Origin: Flavobacterium arcticum
Lineage (GTDB): Bacteria; Bacteroidota; Bacteroidia; Flavobacteriales; Flavobacteriaceae
Reading direction: 5' to 3'
NCBI RefSeq assembly: GCF_003344925.1
Contig: NZ_CP031188.1
Span: forward strand, 2,215,001-2,279,000
DNA: 64,000 bases
Every line of letters starts with the position of its first letter. Within the stretch, counting starts at the first letter, position 1. This document shows, piece by piece, positions 17,711 through 25,636 of the stretch. The notes under the pieces were generated by a model. It was not told the origin of the DNA and searched no databases. It worked only from the letters and a program-made list of their open reading frames with translations. The translations under genes and the position numbers were made by a program.

Positions 17711-17801
17711 TTTTAATGGTTTTAAATATTTAGCAAAATAAAGTATTTTATATTATTAATTCTTTAACAGTATCTATATTTGCACAAATTTTTTTAAGGC
17801 G

Positions 17802-18968
17802 ATGGAAAAAATATTCAATAATACAGAAACTGCTTTTTCTATAAAAAGTAATACAGAGCTTAAAAGAGGATACTTCCTTTTTAAAATGATAGCCTCTCCA
17901 ACATTTGTTAGTATTGGCACAGCACTTACTAATTTTGCATTAAAAGTACGCTTACCTATACAGTGGCTTATTAGAGCTACTGTATTCGATCATTTTTGTG
18001 GAGGTACTACAGAGGATGATTGCATACCAGTAATAGATAAAATGTATACCCAAAAAGTCTCATCTGTATTAGACTATTCGGTAGAAGGCAAAGAAGATGA
18101 ATCGGAATTTGATAAAACCTTCGAGAAAATACTAAAAACCATTGTTTTTGCAAAAGAAAGAGAAGCAATACCTTTCGCTGTATTTAAGCCTACAGGTTTT
18201 GGGCGTTTTGCATTGTATGAAAAAATAGGAGAAGGAAAAGCCCTTACTACTAAAGAGACAGAAGAGTGGAATAGGGTATTGGTGCGTTTTGAAAAAGTAT
18301 GTACTGCTGCTTATGATAATGATGTATCATTACTTATTGATGCAGAAGAAAGCTGGATGCAAGATGCTGCCGATGATCTTGTTACTAATTTAATGCGCAA
18401 ATATAATAAGGATAAAATTATTGTATTTAATACTTTGCAAATGTATCGTTGGGATAGGATGGATTACTTAAAAAAGCTACATGAACAAGCAAAACAAGAA
18501 GGGTTCTACATTGGTATGAAAATAGTGAGAGGAGCCTATATGGAAAAAGAAAACAAACGTGCCGAAGAAAAAGGTTATGTTTCACCTATATGTACTTCTA
18601 AACAGGCTACAGATATAAATTATGACAATGCTATAGCGTATATGGTAGAGCATATAAATCAAATGGCTATTTTTGCAGGAACTCATAATGAAGAAAGTTC
18701 ATACAAGTTAATGCAATTGATGCTAAGTAAGGGTATCAATAAAAATGATGAAAGAATTTGGTTTGGTCAATTATATGGTATGAGCGACAATATTAGTTTC
18801 AATCTTGCTGATAATAACTATAATGTAGCAAAGTATCTTCCTTTTGGGCCTGTAAGAGATGTAATGCCATACCTTATACGTAGGGCAGAGGAGAACACTT
18901 CTGTTGCAGGACAAACCAGCAGGGAATTAAACTTGATAAGCGTAGAAAGAAAAAGAAGAAGAATATAA
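17802..18968 (+). CDS. Proline dehydrogenase
   Basis: FAD enzyme oxidising proline to pyrroline-5-carboxylate, stand-alone (388 aa) rather than fused to P5C dehydrogenase as in PutA. Recognised by the beta/alpha-barrel segments SLLIDAEESWMQDAADDL, VFNTLQMYRWD, MKIVRGAYMEKE, FAGTHNEES and the C-terminal GQLYGMSDNIS and PYLIRRAEENTSV, where the paired arginines bind the proline carboxylate. Probably followed in transcript by the DUF4258 gene 44 nt downstream. Confidence 0.93.
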   Translation: MEKIFNNTETAFSIKSNTELKRGYFLFKMIASPTFVSIGTALTNFALKVRLPIQWLIRATVFDHFCGGTTEDDCIPVIDKMYTQKVSSVLDYSVEGKEDESEFDKTFEKILKTIVFAKEREAIPFAVFKPTGFGRFALYEKIGEGKALTTKETEEWNRVLVRFEKVCTAAYDNDVSLLIDAEESWMQDAADDLVTNLMRKYNKDKIIVFNTLQMYRWDRMDYLKKLHEQAKQEGFYIGMKIVRGAYMEKENKRAEEKGYVSPICTSKQATDINYDNAIAYMVEHINQMAIFAGTHNEESSYKLMQLMLSKGINKNDERIWFGQLYGMSDNISFNLADNNYNVAKYLPFGPVRDVMPYLIRRAEENTSVAGQTSRELNLISVERKRRRI

Positions 18969-19012
18969 TTATATTAATAAGGTACTGCTTGTACCGTTGT
19001 AAATAAAAAACA

Positions 19013-19387
19013 ATGAAGTTTAAATATCGTTTAGCATACTATCTTTTTGGGGCTGTAATAGGGGTTATGTTTCTTATATTTTTTTTAGATAATAAAAAAG
19101 CCGAATTTTGTTACTTGCCTAACTGTCGTGTGTTAAAAAATATAAGGAGTAAAGGGATGACAATTTCTCCAGAAGCACAAAAAAAATTGAACGAAAGATG
19201 GGTTACTATAGATGATGTTAAAGCTTGTACAGAAAATGGAGACGTTATTTTTTCGAAAAGTAAAGACAAATATAAAGGGGGTACTATATATATAATAGAA
19301 GGTAAAAGTACTAAAAATGAGCTTATTGAAGTAGAGGTGGTGAATTATGATAATAAAGTATTGCTAAAAGACATCAATAAAATATAA
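19013..19387 (+). CDS. DUF4258 domain protein with N-terminal membrane anchor
   Basis: 124 aa. One hydrophobic segment at about 8-25 (LAYYLFGAVIGVMFLIFFL) anchors the protein, and the rest matches the small DUF4258 fold (ERWVTIDDVKACTENGDVIFSKSKDK ... IEVEVVNYDNKVLLKDI), in which a strand-helix unit WVTIDDVKACxxNGxV is typical. Two cysteines (CYLPNC) follow the anchor. No enzyme activity is known for this family. It lies 44 nt after proline dehydrogenase. Confidence 0.7.
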   Translation: MKFKYRLAYYLFGAVIGVMFLIFFLDNKKAEFCYLPNCRVLKNIRSKGMTISPEAQKKLNERWVTIDDVKACTENGDVIFSKSKDKYKGGTIYIIEGKSTKNELIEVEVVNYDNKVLLKDINKI

Positions 19388-19405
19388 ATTTTTCACATTT
19401 TTTAC

Positions 19406-19435
19406 TTGCAAATATCAATGGTTAGCGTATATTTG
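19406..19435 (+). promoter_or_regulatory. Promoter of tRNA-Val
   Basis: TTG (19406-19408), exactly 19 bp spacer, TATATTTG (19428-19435): a full match to the Bacteroidota vegetative promoter, 47 nt before the mature tRNA. Confidence 0.75.
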
Positions 19436-19482
19436 CACTCGCAATAACAAACAAGATCATTCTTGAATGTTTAGCGTTATAA

Positions 19483-19557
19483 GGGCAATTAGCTCAGTTG
19501 GTTCAGAGCATCTCGTTTACACCGAGAGGGTCGGGGGTTCGAATCCCTCATTGCCCA
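19483..19557 (+). tRNA. tRNA-Val (anticodon TAC)
   Basis: Complete cloverleaf: acceptor GGGCAAT/ATTGCCC plus discriminator A, D-arm GCTC/GAGC, anticodon stem TCTCG/CGAGA with loop TTTACAC giving anticodon TAC, and a T-arm with TTCGAAT. CCA is not encoded. It has its own promoter and a terminator right after. Its 3' end faces the accessory island. Confidence 0.97.
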
Positions 19558-19567
19558 CAAAAAAATT

Positions 19568-19597
19568 AAAGCTTCAGTGAAAACTGAAGCTTTTTTT
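19568..19597 (+). terminator. Terminator of tRNA-Val
   Basis: AAAGCTTCAGT/ACTGAAGCTTT stem with a short loop and a run of seven T residues. Confidence 0.85.
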
Positions 19598-19752
19598 ATT
19601 TTAGGAATATACTATATCCTATAAAAATAGGTAAATCAACTTCTTTTTAGTGAAGAATGGAGTTATTCCCTTTTCAAAACAATTTTATAAAAATATTTGG
19701 GTTATAACTAAGCTAACTTTAAAATATAATAATATAATTGAAATAATCTTTT

Positions 19753-20433
19753 ATGATGAGAATTGTAAGTAAATTAGTTATTATTCTATTTCTTGCATTG
19801 ACATCTTGTGGCAATAAAGAAACAAAACAACAAAAATATCCAATATATGATAATTGGTATTCCTCTTTTTCTGAATTTGAATCCGACTCTATTTATTATA
19901 AAATAGATGTAAAAGGTAATTATAATGAAGAACTTTTTTTGATGACAAAAAAAATCATAGTTAAGGATTCTTTATTTGGTGCTTATACCTATGAAAACTG
20001 GCAAAAATCTTGGAATTACAGTAAAAAAGTTGATAGTGAGCCACTATTTATTTATACAATAGCTATGTATGATGGTAAATCTTTTAATGATTTTTCTAAG
20101 CTAGTTTTTAATCCTTCTTGGATAAAATATCCTGTGTTGAAAAAAGGGGAATTCACAAATTTAGATACTGTTTCAAAAAGCGATATGCAACACGAAACCC
20201 CAGTATATCTTAAAATAATGGCAGCTTCGAATGATAATCTCAATTGTACTTCTATAAACCTTATTTACAATAATAATAAATGGAAAATGTTCTCACGAGA
20301 AGTATTAGATTATAGTAATTATGGTCGTAGCCTAAATGGATATTGTATGGATACTATTTTAGGCGAGTACTCTAAAATCGACACCATACGTTTTGATAGA
20401 GTTTTTGATGATCATTATTTTGATTGTAAGTAA
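19753..20433 (+). CDS. Hypothetical lipoprotein of the tRNA-flanked island
   Basis: 226 aa. Signal peptide with lipobox LTSC (C19) followed by GNKETKQQ, so a lipoprotein, probably exported to the outer membrane. The mature part is rich in aromatic residues and Asp/Ser and resembles no family I know. ATG codons at 19753 and 19756 are both possible starts. It is the first gene of the region between tRNA-Val and tRNA-Arg, where neighbouring genes are also unrecognised and partly broken, in keeping with accessory cargo. Confidence 0.65.
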   Translation: MMRIVSKLVIILFLALTSCGNKETKQQKYPIYDNWYSSFSEFESDSIYYKIDVKGNYNEELFLMTKKIIVKDSLFGAYTYENWQKSWNYSKKVDSEPLFIYTIAMYDGKSFNDFSKLVFNPSWIKYPVLKKGEFTNLDTVSKSDMQHETPVYLKIMAASNDNLNCTSINLIYNNNKWKMFSREVLDYSNYGRSLNGYCMDTILGEYSKIDTIRFDRVFDDHYFDCK

Positions 20434-20687
20434 TTATAGCATCTTGTCATTTAACTGGTAATTCAAAAGAAATTACAGAAATTTTTATAGATACTTTTTT
20501 AAAAGTTTGTTCTTCTCCAGAAAAGCCTCTTTCTGCATCAGGAATCGGTCCAACTCCAACTCCAGCTGGTAAGCCGTTTAAAAAATATGTTTTAGCACAA
20601 AAAGCAGAAGAAACGAAAGAAAAAGCCAAAAAGAAGGCAGAAGAATATCTCAAAGAAATTGAAAATTGGTTTAATAATAATTGGTAA
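20430..20687 (+). pseudogene. Start-less 85-codon ORF, probable gene remnant
   Basis: An open frame without ATG, GTG or TTG at its beginning: it starts right after an in-frame TAA at 20427-20429 and runs to TAA at 20685-20687. It reads as a possible lipobox-like IIASC, then KEITEIFIDTFLKVCSS, a Gly/Pro linker (SGIGPTPTPAGKP) and an alanine/lysine-rich helix (KYVLAQKAEETKEKAKKKAE) ending in WFNNNW. The composition is protein-like, so it looks like the body of a secreted lipoprotein that lost its start. Lack of a start could also mean an unusual initiation codon. A minus-strand frame over the same DNA is less protein-like. Confidence 0.45.
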
Positions 20688-20698
20688 TTTATTAGATA

Positions 20699-21013
20699 AT
20701 GAAAAAAACACGAATTAAATGGTGGGTACATATTTTACTAATCTTTATATTTATATTAGTATCTTTATATTACTATTATAAGGTCTTTTTTTCAGGTATT
20801 CCATCTGAGTCTTATGATTTGATGACACATAGGTTTATCACTGTAATTGTGGCATTAATTATAATACACTTTTTATGGTTACTGTTTGTTTTAATAAGAC
20901 TACTATATAATCGGCAATTTATTAATGCTGTACTTGTTCTTATGTTTGTAATTCTGAATGCCATTTTAATCAAAGTGGTAGGCTTTTTATGGGCTTTAAC
21001 GATGGGGATGTAA
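20699..21013 (+). CDS. Hypothetical three-helix membrane protein
   Basis: 104 aa with three hydrophobic segments (about 10-32, 48-70, 76-100) separated by short charged loops; basic N-terminus MKKTRIKWW. No recognised family. It follows the start-less ORF by 11 nt, so both may have belonged to one operon of the island. Small hydrophobic proteins next to fast-changing secreted proteins are sometimes immunity partners; nothing in the sequence proves this here. Confidence 0.55.
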   Translation: MKKTRIKWWVHILLIFIFILVSLYYYYKVFFSGIPSESYDLMTHRFITVIVALIIIHFLWLLFVLIRLLYNRQFINAVLVLMFVILNAILIKVVGFLWALTMGM

Positions 21014-21156
21014 TTATTTACTATTTGGTAGATAATTAAACAGAACAAAATATATATGCAAATATATGTTATCCAGACATTTAAGCTACTTGTAGTATTT
21101 GTAAAATATCTTACATAAAATTTCTACAAGTAGTTTCAATTGAAACTTGTAAAAAA

Positions 21157-21651
21157 ATGAAAAAAATAAAAATCATAATTGCTTTGATTTTGATTGCATT
21201 CATTTCTATTTGGTTATTTGTTTCAAATAACAGAATTGGGAAAGAAGAAAAACGAATCTATTGCGAGGCAGGCATATTATATATTCAATCCATGAAACTA
21301 GATGGTTACAACCCATCTGATGTTAACAGAGCAAAAGTCTATGCTTTAGAAAGAAAAACAGGAAAAATTGTCGATTCAACTACTATTTTATTAGATGGTT
21401 ACAATGAATCTAAAAATCAACATCTAACTTATAATTTGTATTCGTTAGAAAAACCCTTATCAACAGCTACAGATTGGAAATTCTTTTTAAATGATAGTTC
21501 TGAAATTTTAGTATCAGATATTAAAACTAGAATAAATGAATATAGAAATATGTTTGGAACAACTGATATTTGTGATATTGTAGAGTGGAGAGTAAATGGG
21601 AAACTATACTCAATAGAAACAGAGGGGTGTTTCATAACAAATGAAAATTAA
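21157..21651 (+). CDS. Hypothetical anchored or secreted protein
   Basis: 164 aa. N-terminal MKKIKIIIALILIAFISIWLF is a signal anchor or signal peptide without a clear cleavage site or lipobox. The rest is soluble, with cysteines at YCEAG, ICDIV and GCFIT that could form disulfides outside the cytoplasm. No known family. Its 3' end abuts the broken recombinase on the opposite strand, so the junction between the two is probably a recombination boundary. Confidence 0.55.
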   Translation: MKKIKIIIALILIAFISIWLFVSNNRIGKEEKRIYCEAGILYIQSMKLDGYNPSDVNRAKVYALERKTGKIVDSTTILLDGYNESKNQHLTYNLYSLEKPLSTATDWKFFLNDSSEILVSDIKTRINEYRNMFGTTDICDIVEWRVNGKLYSIETEGCFITNEN

Positions 21652-22260
21652 TTTAATTTGGGATTTCTGCTCTTTATTCTTCAGTTTGTTTTTAAAATAG
21701 CCTGTAAGGTCTTGCAATGCATCTTCGGTAATCTCATAAAAATACCATGTCTTACGGTAGGCTTTGAGTTTATTTAGCATAGTAACTTGTTGGCGATAAG
21801 TACCAGGCTTTAATAATTCTTTTTGACGTTGCATTTCAGTTTCCCAAAACGTAATAAAATCTATTTTAGAATTTGGATTTTTATACTCTTATATAAGTTT
21901 ATCCATAGTGAGTACCTGATTGCTTAAACGATAGCTAACTTCTATCTTATTGATGTCGGCGAGCATTTTCTCAAGTACCAAATTATAGTCCTTATAATTT
22001 TTACACGTTCGTTTTACGCGTTGCTTATCCTTATCAAAGTCTTTTTCGTGTACAGAGATATTACAAGGCAAGCATTTACGCTGCTTATTAATGAATAATT
22101 GCAGGTAAAGTGCATATGTATTATCGACCCGTTGATGGTCGGTTCTGAGTACTATTTTGGCTGTTAACTTCCCAGTAAATTTCATAGGGGCGTGGATAGG
22201 GACGTGATTGTCCAAGATTACTATATTCTGCATATTTCTAGTTTTGTTTGGAATAGCCAC
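21610..22260 (-). pseudogene. Broken tyrosine recombinase (phage/ICE integrase) next to tRNA-Arg
   Basis: Two fragments in the same frame form the N-terminal half of a Bacteroidota tyrosine recombinase. Fragment 1 (22260 to 21889) is the arm-type DNA-binding domain (KFTGKLTAKIVLRTD, YALYLQLFINKQRKCLPCNISVHEKDFDK). It ends in an in-frame TAA at 21891-21889. Beyond it the frame continues as EYKNPNSKIDFITFWETEMQ and then fragment 2, a core-binding SAM-like domain (LKPGTYRQQVTMLNKLKAY ... ALQDLTGYFKNKLKNKEQ). After about 21670 the homology stops, and the frame closes at 21612-21610 inside the neighbouring gene. The whole catalytic domain (R-H-R-Y) is missing, so the enzyme is dead. It begins 79 nt past the 3' end of tRNA-Arg, the classic place for an element integrated in a tRNA gene. 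Confidence 0.85.
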
Positions 22261-22268
22261 AAAAGACT

Positions 22269-22314
22269 AAAGGCGAGTACTTTATACCAATTTAGGTATA
22301 AAGTACTCGCCTTT
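22269..22314. terminator. Perfect 20-bp hairpin downstream of tRNA-Arg
   Basis: Arms 22269-22288 and 22295-22314 are perfectly complementary over 20 bp (AAAGGCGAGTACTTTATACC) with a 6-nt loop. On the minus strand it follows tRNA-Arg by 24 nt and is followed by a T-rich run, so it can end the tRNA transcript. It lies between the tRNA 3' end and the recombinase start, so it may also be part of the ancient attachment region. Confidence 0.65.
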
Positions 22315-22338
22315 GTTGCGGTTATAATTCAATATTTG

Positions 22339-22412
22339 TGACCTCGACTGGATTCAAACCAGTAACCTTCTGAGCCGTAATCAGATGCGCTATTCAGTTG
22401 CGCCACGAGGCC
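22339..22412 (-). tRNA. tRNA-Arg (anticodon ACG)
   Basis: Complete cloverleaf on the minus strand: acceptor GGCCTCG/CGAGGTC with discriminator A, D-arm GCGC, anticodon stem TCTGA/TCAGA with loop TTACGGC (anticodon ACG, A34 presumably edited to inosine), T-arm ACTGG-TTTGAAT-CCAGT. CCA not encoded. Its 3' end points at the broken recombinase. Confidence 0.96.
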
Positions 22413-22470
22413 TTTTTTGTTAGTAAACAGCTCGTTTTTATTAGCCGTATACATAACTTGTTTGCGGGTG

Positions 22471-22501
22471 CAAATATAGACAATAATGCTTAACTTGCAA
22501 A
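22471..22501 (-). promoter_or_regulatory. Promoter of tRNA-Arg
   Basis: On the minus strand TTTG (22501-22498), 19-bp spacer, TATATTTG (22478-22471): perfect consensus. Confidence 0.75.
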
Positions 22502-22528
22502 TGTAAATGATATAAAAAACAGAAAAAA

Positions 22529-23041
22529 ATGGAATTAAATAAGTATATACGTGACATTCAGGATTTTCCGAAACAAGGAATTATTTTTAAAGATATAACT
22601 CCGTTACTATCTAATCCCGAAGCTGTAAATAAATGCATGGAGTTATTTATAGATAATCTTAAAAACAAAAAAATAGATAAAGTAGTAGGGGTAGAGAGTA
22701 GAGGGTTCTTTTTTGGTATGCTTTTAGCAAATCGTCTTAATGCAGGGTTTATTCCTGTACGTAAACCTAATAAGTTGCCTTATGAAACGATTTCTTCTTC
22801 TTACGCCTTAGAATATGGTACAGATACCTTAGAAATGCATATAGATGCTATACAGCAAGGGGAGCGCATATTAATACATGATGACGTATTGGCAACAGGT
22901 GGTACAGCAAAAGCAGTATGTGAGTTGGTAGAAAAACTAGGTGGCGAAATTGTACAATGTAATTTCCTTATGGAGCTTTCTTTTCTTAACGGACGCCAGA
23001 AAATAAATCAATATGATATATATTCACCACTGGTTTATTAA
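22529..23041 (+). CDS. apt: Adenine phosphoribosyltransferase
   Basis: Purine salvage: adenine plus PRPP to AMP. 170 aa, standard length. The start reads YIRDIQDFPKQGIIFKDITPLL, and the PRPP-binding motif is ERILIHDDVLATGGTAKA; VGVESRGFFFG and RKPNKLPYET are also typical. Single-gene unit closed by a terminator. Confidence 0.96.
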   Translation: MELNKYIRDIQDFPKQGIIFKDITPLLSNPEAVNKCMELFIDNLKNKKIDKVVGVESRGFFFGMLLANRLNAGFIPVRKPNKLPYETISSSYALEYGTDTLEMHIDAIQQGERILIHDDVLATGGTAKAVCELVEKLGGEIVQCNFLMELSFLNGRQKINQYDIYSPLVY

Positions 23042-23062
23042 TAAAATAGTATTCTAAAACAC

Positions 23063-23089
23063 AAAAAGACGGTATATACCGTCTTTTTT
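23063..23089 (+). terminator. Terminator of apt
   Basis: AAAAAGACGGTATATACCGTCTTTTT: perfect stem of about 12 bp followed by further T residues. Confidence 0.85.
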
Positions 23090-23135
23090 ATAATAAATAT
23101 CAATTTATTACAGTTGGGTGTATAACTAACTCACC

Positions 23136-25163
23136 TTATTCTTCTTTTATTTTATTAAACTCTTGTATTTCGAGTTCTCTCACCTCTCTTGCTTTAGCTC
23201 TTTCTTTGCTCATTTGTTTTCTTTTGGCTTTTAGTTCTTCTCTTGTAGAAGCTAATTGCTGTCTTACTTCTTCTATGTAGCGTTTTGATTCAGCATATTG
23301 TTCTTCGTTAAATCTAAACGCATCTGAATCATCATCTATGTTTCTTATTTTTTGAATTTCAATTTGAGCATCGCCTAATCTCTCTTTTAATGCTGCTAAA
23401 TCTTCGACAGATGTACCGCGTAACATAGGGAATTGACTTATATTATCTGATGTAATATTTTCAAAATCAATATTGGTAAATCTCCTCATAGCAGTTATAT
23501 CTTTTTGCATATCATCATAATAATCAATATTACTTTCTCCTATTGATGTTCTCCATGCCCCGTTACTCTCAATTGTATGCACAGAGTAGCGAGAAACAAC
23601 TTTTTTAGTTGTTATTTCTATAGCGCCTTTTTTGCCATCTTTACCATATTTATTCTTGGCCTCCTTTTTTTCAAGAACGTTCATTTTATCTATTTTGGTG
23701 TCTAATGGTAATTTTATAGTTTCTCCTTTTTCTTGCTTTATACCGTTAATAACAATCAGCATATCTTTATTATTAATGGTAATATTATTTACTGACCAAC
23801 CGCCTTCTTGTGATGGTATTGGAGGAGAGGTTACTTTATGTTTTTTTATTACATCTTCTCGGTTATAAAACAAAGTATCAGAGACTCTTATTTTGCCATT
23901 ACTTTTGTAGCTAACATTATTATTACTTCGATGAAGATTTACATCTCCTGTAGCTCTAATAGTAGGAGCTATACCGAATGATATTTCTTTATTACCATTA
24001 TTATCTTTTTCGATTTCTATAGTAAACGGTTTAATAGGTGCTTTTCCAGAAGATTTATATACTCTACTTTGAGTAGCATCTTTTACAACTATTTTAATAC
24101 CTGTTATTTTGCCTTTTTCATTTCGAGTAATATCTGAGAAAGTAATATCAGTATCAAATTCTTGCTTGAAAAAGTCTTTTTCTGCTTCCAGTTCTTCATC
24201 TTTAGAGTATTCAGTTATTTCTAATGCTACTTTTATAGAGGTATGCTCTACTGTTTCCGTTTTAAGAGCTTTTTCCTGTGCTTTTACTTCAAGTTGAAAA
24301 CATAACATAAAAGCAACCAGCGCGGGTACTACCACAATATACTTCCAAGAATTTCTGGTTTTAGATTGTTTTTTGTTTAACATAACGATTCGTTTTTTGA
24401 TTAATGATTGATAAAAGTGATTGATGATTGCAGTACACTCGGGCTGTACTGTTATTTTTAATAATGTTTTTTGATAGGCTTTAATATCTTGTATTTCTTT
24501 CGTTGCTTCTGCATCGGCTATAAATTCAAGGTTTTGCGATATAGCCTTTCTATAAGCCCATACAAAAGGATTGAACCAAAAGACAATACAAAACAACTGA
24601 CTGATAATCATATCGAAAGAGTGTTTTTGTGCACTGTGTACTTTTTCATGACTTAATATGTTTTGTAGTTCTTGCGGACTTAATACTTTAGAGTTATAAA
24701 CGATATAATTAAAGAAAGAGAAAGGCGATTTTACTGCCTCTGAATCGATATATTTAAAGCCATTTTTATAGCCAATTGCTTTTCCACGAAGCATTTTCAC
24801 TATGGCTTTAATATCTATACAAAATCGAATCAGAAAAAAAAGTACTCCAGCAATATAAATACCTCCAGCAATGCTGTACCAGTCTATACTTTTAGCAACA
24901 TTGGCATTGACTTCCATTTGTTCTTGGATTGCCATTAGTTGTGTTATACTCATCTCTTGTATTGCTGCTTGTGGAGCAGCTTCTACCCATACAGTACGGG
25001 TAAGCACTAGTAGCGGAAAGATAACCGAGGTAATTAGCCCAGCAATTAAAAATTTACGGTTAGAGTAAAAGAATGTTTCTTTCCTTAGTAAAGTATAGTA
25101 GGTAATATAAAATACAGCCAATAATCCCGATGCTTTAATAAGATAGATGATAAAGCTTTCCAT
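23136..25163 (-). CDS. BlaR1/MecR1-like M56 membrane metallopeptidase
   Basis: 675 aa. N-terminal membrane part with hydrophobic segments at about 5-25, 38-55, 97-118 and 186-203, and a zinc protease site HEKVH at 172-176 with the later glutamate in NLEFIADAEA (E213). A further membrane segment lies near 276-293. The large C-terminal part is extracytoplasmic, includes a TonB-plug-like stretch (LIVINGIKQEKGE ... KDGKKGAIEITTKK) and ends in a charged coiled-coil-like region (580-675). In the BlaR scheme the protein senses a signal and its protease inactivates the partner repressor; that partner is the BlaI gene 1 nt upstream. No penicillin-binding sensor domain is present, so the signal is not obviously a beta-lactam. 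Confidence 0.85.
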   Translation of the reverse strand: MESFIIYLIKASGLLAVFYITYYTLLRKETFFYSNRKFLIAGLITSVIFPLLVLTRTVWVEAAPQAAIQEMSITQLMAIQEQMEVNANVAKSIDWYSIAGGIYIAGVLFFLIRFCIDIKAIVKMLRGKAIGYKNGFKYIDSEAVKSPFSFFNYIVYNSKVLSPQELQNILSHEKVHSAQKHSFDMIISQLFCIVFWFNPFVWAYRKAISQNLEFIADAEATKEIQDIKAYQKTLLKITVQPECTAIINHFYQSLIKKRIVMLNKKQSKTRNSWKYIVVVPALVAFMLCFQLEVKAQEKALKTETVEHTSIKVALEITEYSKDEELEAEKDFFKQEFDTDITFSDITRNEKGKITGIKIVVKDATQSRVYKSSGKAPIKPFTIEIEKDNNGNKEISFGIAPTIRATGDVNLHRSNNNVSYKSNGKIRVSDTLFYNREDVIKKHKVTSPPIPSQEGGWSVNNITINNKDMLIVINGIKQEKGETIKLPLDTKIDKMNVLEKKEAKNKYGKDGKKGAIEITTKKVVSRYSVHTIESNGAWRTSIGESNIDYYDDMQKDITAMRRFTNIDFENITSDNISQFPMLRGTSVEDLAALKERLGDAQIEIQKIRNIDDDSDAFRFNEEQYAESKRYIEEVRQQLASTREELKAKRKQMSKERAKAREVRELEIQEFNKIKEE

Positions 25164-25164
25164 A

Positions 25165-25524
25165 TTATTTATTTTTTTCGATCATATCTAAAATTTCACG
25201 AAGCTCCTCGGCACTTATTTTTTCTTCTTTAGCAAAAAAAGAAATCATACCCTTATAAGAGTTATTAAAATAATTTTCAATAGCATTATTCATAAACCCT
25301 TTTCGGTATTCTTCTTTCTCGACAATAGGGTAGTATTGATGGGTGTTACCATATGCAGTATGCCCCACATAGCCTTTCTCTTCAAGATTACGAATAATTG
25401 TAGATAGGGTGTTATAATGCGGTTTATCTTCTGTTATTTCGGTAAGTACATCTTTTACAAAAGCTTTTTCTAGCTTCCATAATATGTGCATTATTTCTTC
25501 TTCCTTGTTGGTTAATTTTTGCAT
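25165..25524 (-). CDS. BlaI/MecI/CopY-family repressor
   Basis: 119 aa. Winged HTH typical of BlaI (KLTNKEEEIMHILWKLEKAFVKDVLTEI ... HYNTLSTIIRNLEEKGYVGHTAYGNTHQYYPIVEKEEYRK) with a short C-terminal dimerisation helix region. Length is normal. It is 1 nt from the M56 gene, forming the usual repressor/sensor operon. Two identical-pattern palindromes lie over its promoter (see 25565-25598), so autoregulation is very likely. Confidence 0.93.
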   Translation of the reverse strand: MQKLTNKEEEIMHILWKLEKAFVKDVLTEITEDKPHYNTLSTIIRNLEEKGYVGHTAYGNTHQYYPIVEKEEYRKGFMNNAIENYFNNSYKGMISFFAKEEKISAEELREILDMIEKNK

Positions 25525-25544
25525 AGCTTCTTAAATTATAGATA

Positions 25545-25574
25545 CAAACATATAACTATTTTTTTAGTTACAAA
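25545..25574 (-). promoter_or_regulatory. Promoter of the blaI-like/M56 operon
   Basis: On the minus strand TTTG (25574-25571), 18-bp spacer, TATGTTTG (25552-25545). The -33 box lies inside the first operator palindrome. Confidence 0.6.
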
Positions 25575-25598
25575 ACTAATTTTATAGTTTAATAACTA
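25565..25598. promoter_or_regulatory. Tandem operators of the BlaI-like repressor
   Basis: Two perfect palindromes TAGTT-N4-AACTA at 25565-25578 and 25585-25598, centres 20 bp apart (about two helical turns, same DNA face). They lie over and just upstream of the -33 region. A further AACTA half-site is at 25554-25558. Confidence 0.65.
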
Positions 25599-25636
25599 AA
25601 ATAGCAGTTTAATTATTGTGAGAAGCAACAAAAATT

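Noticed and set aside
20447..20731. 94-aa minus-strand frame over the start-less ORF
   Set aside because: Serine/phenylalanine-rich antisense pattern; the plus-strand frame has more protein-like composition.
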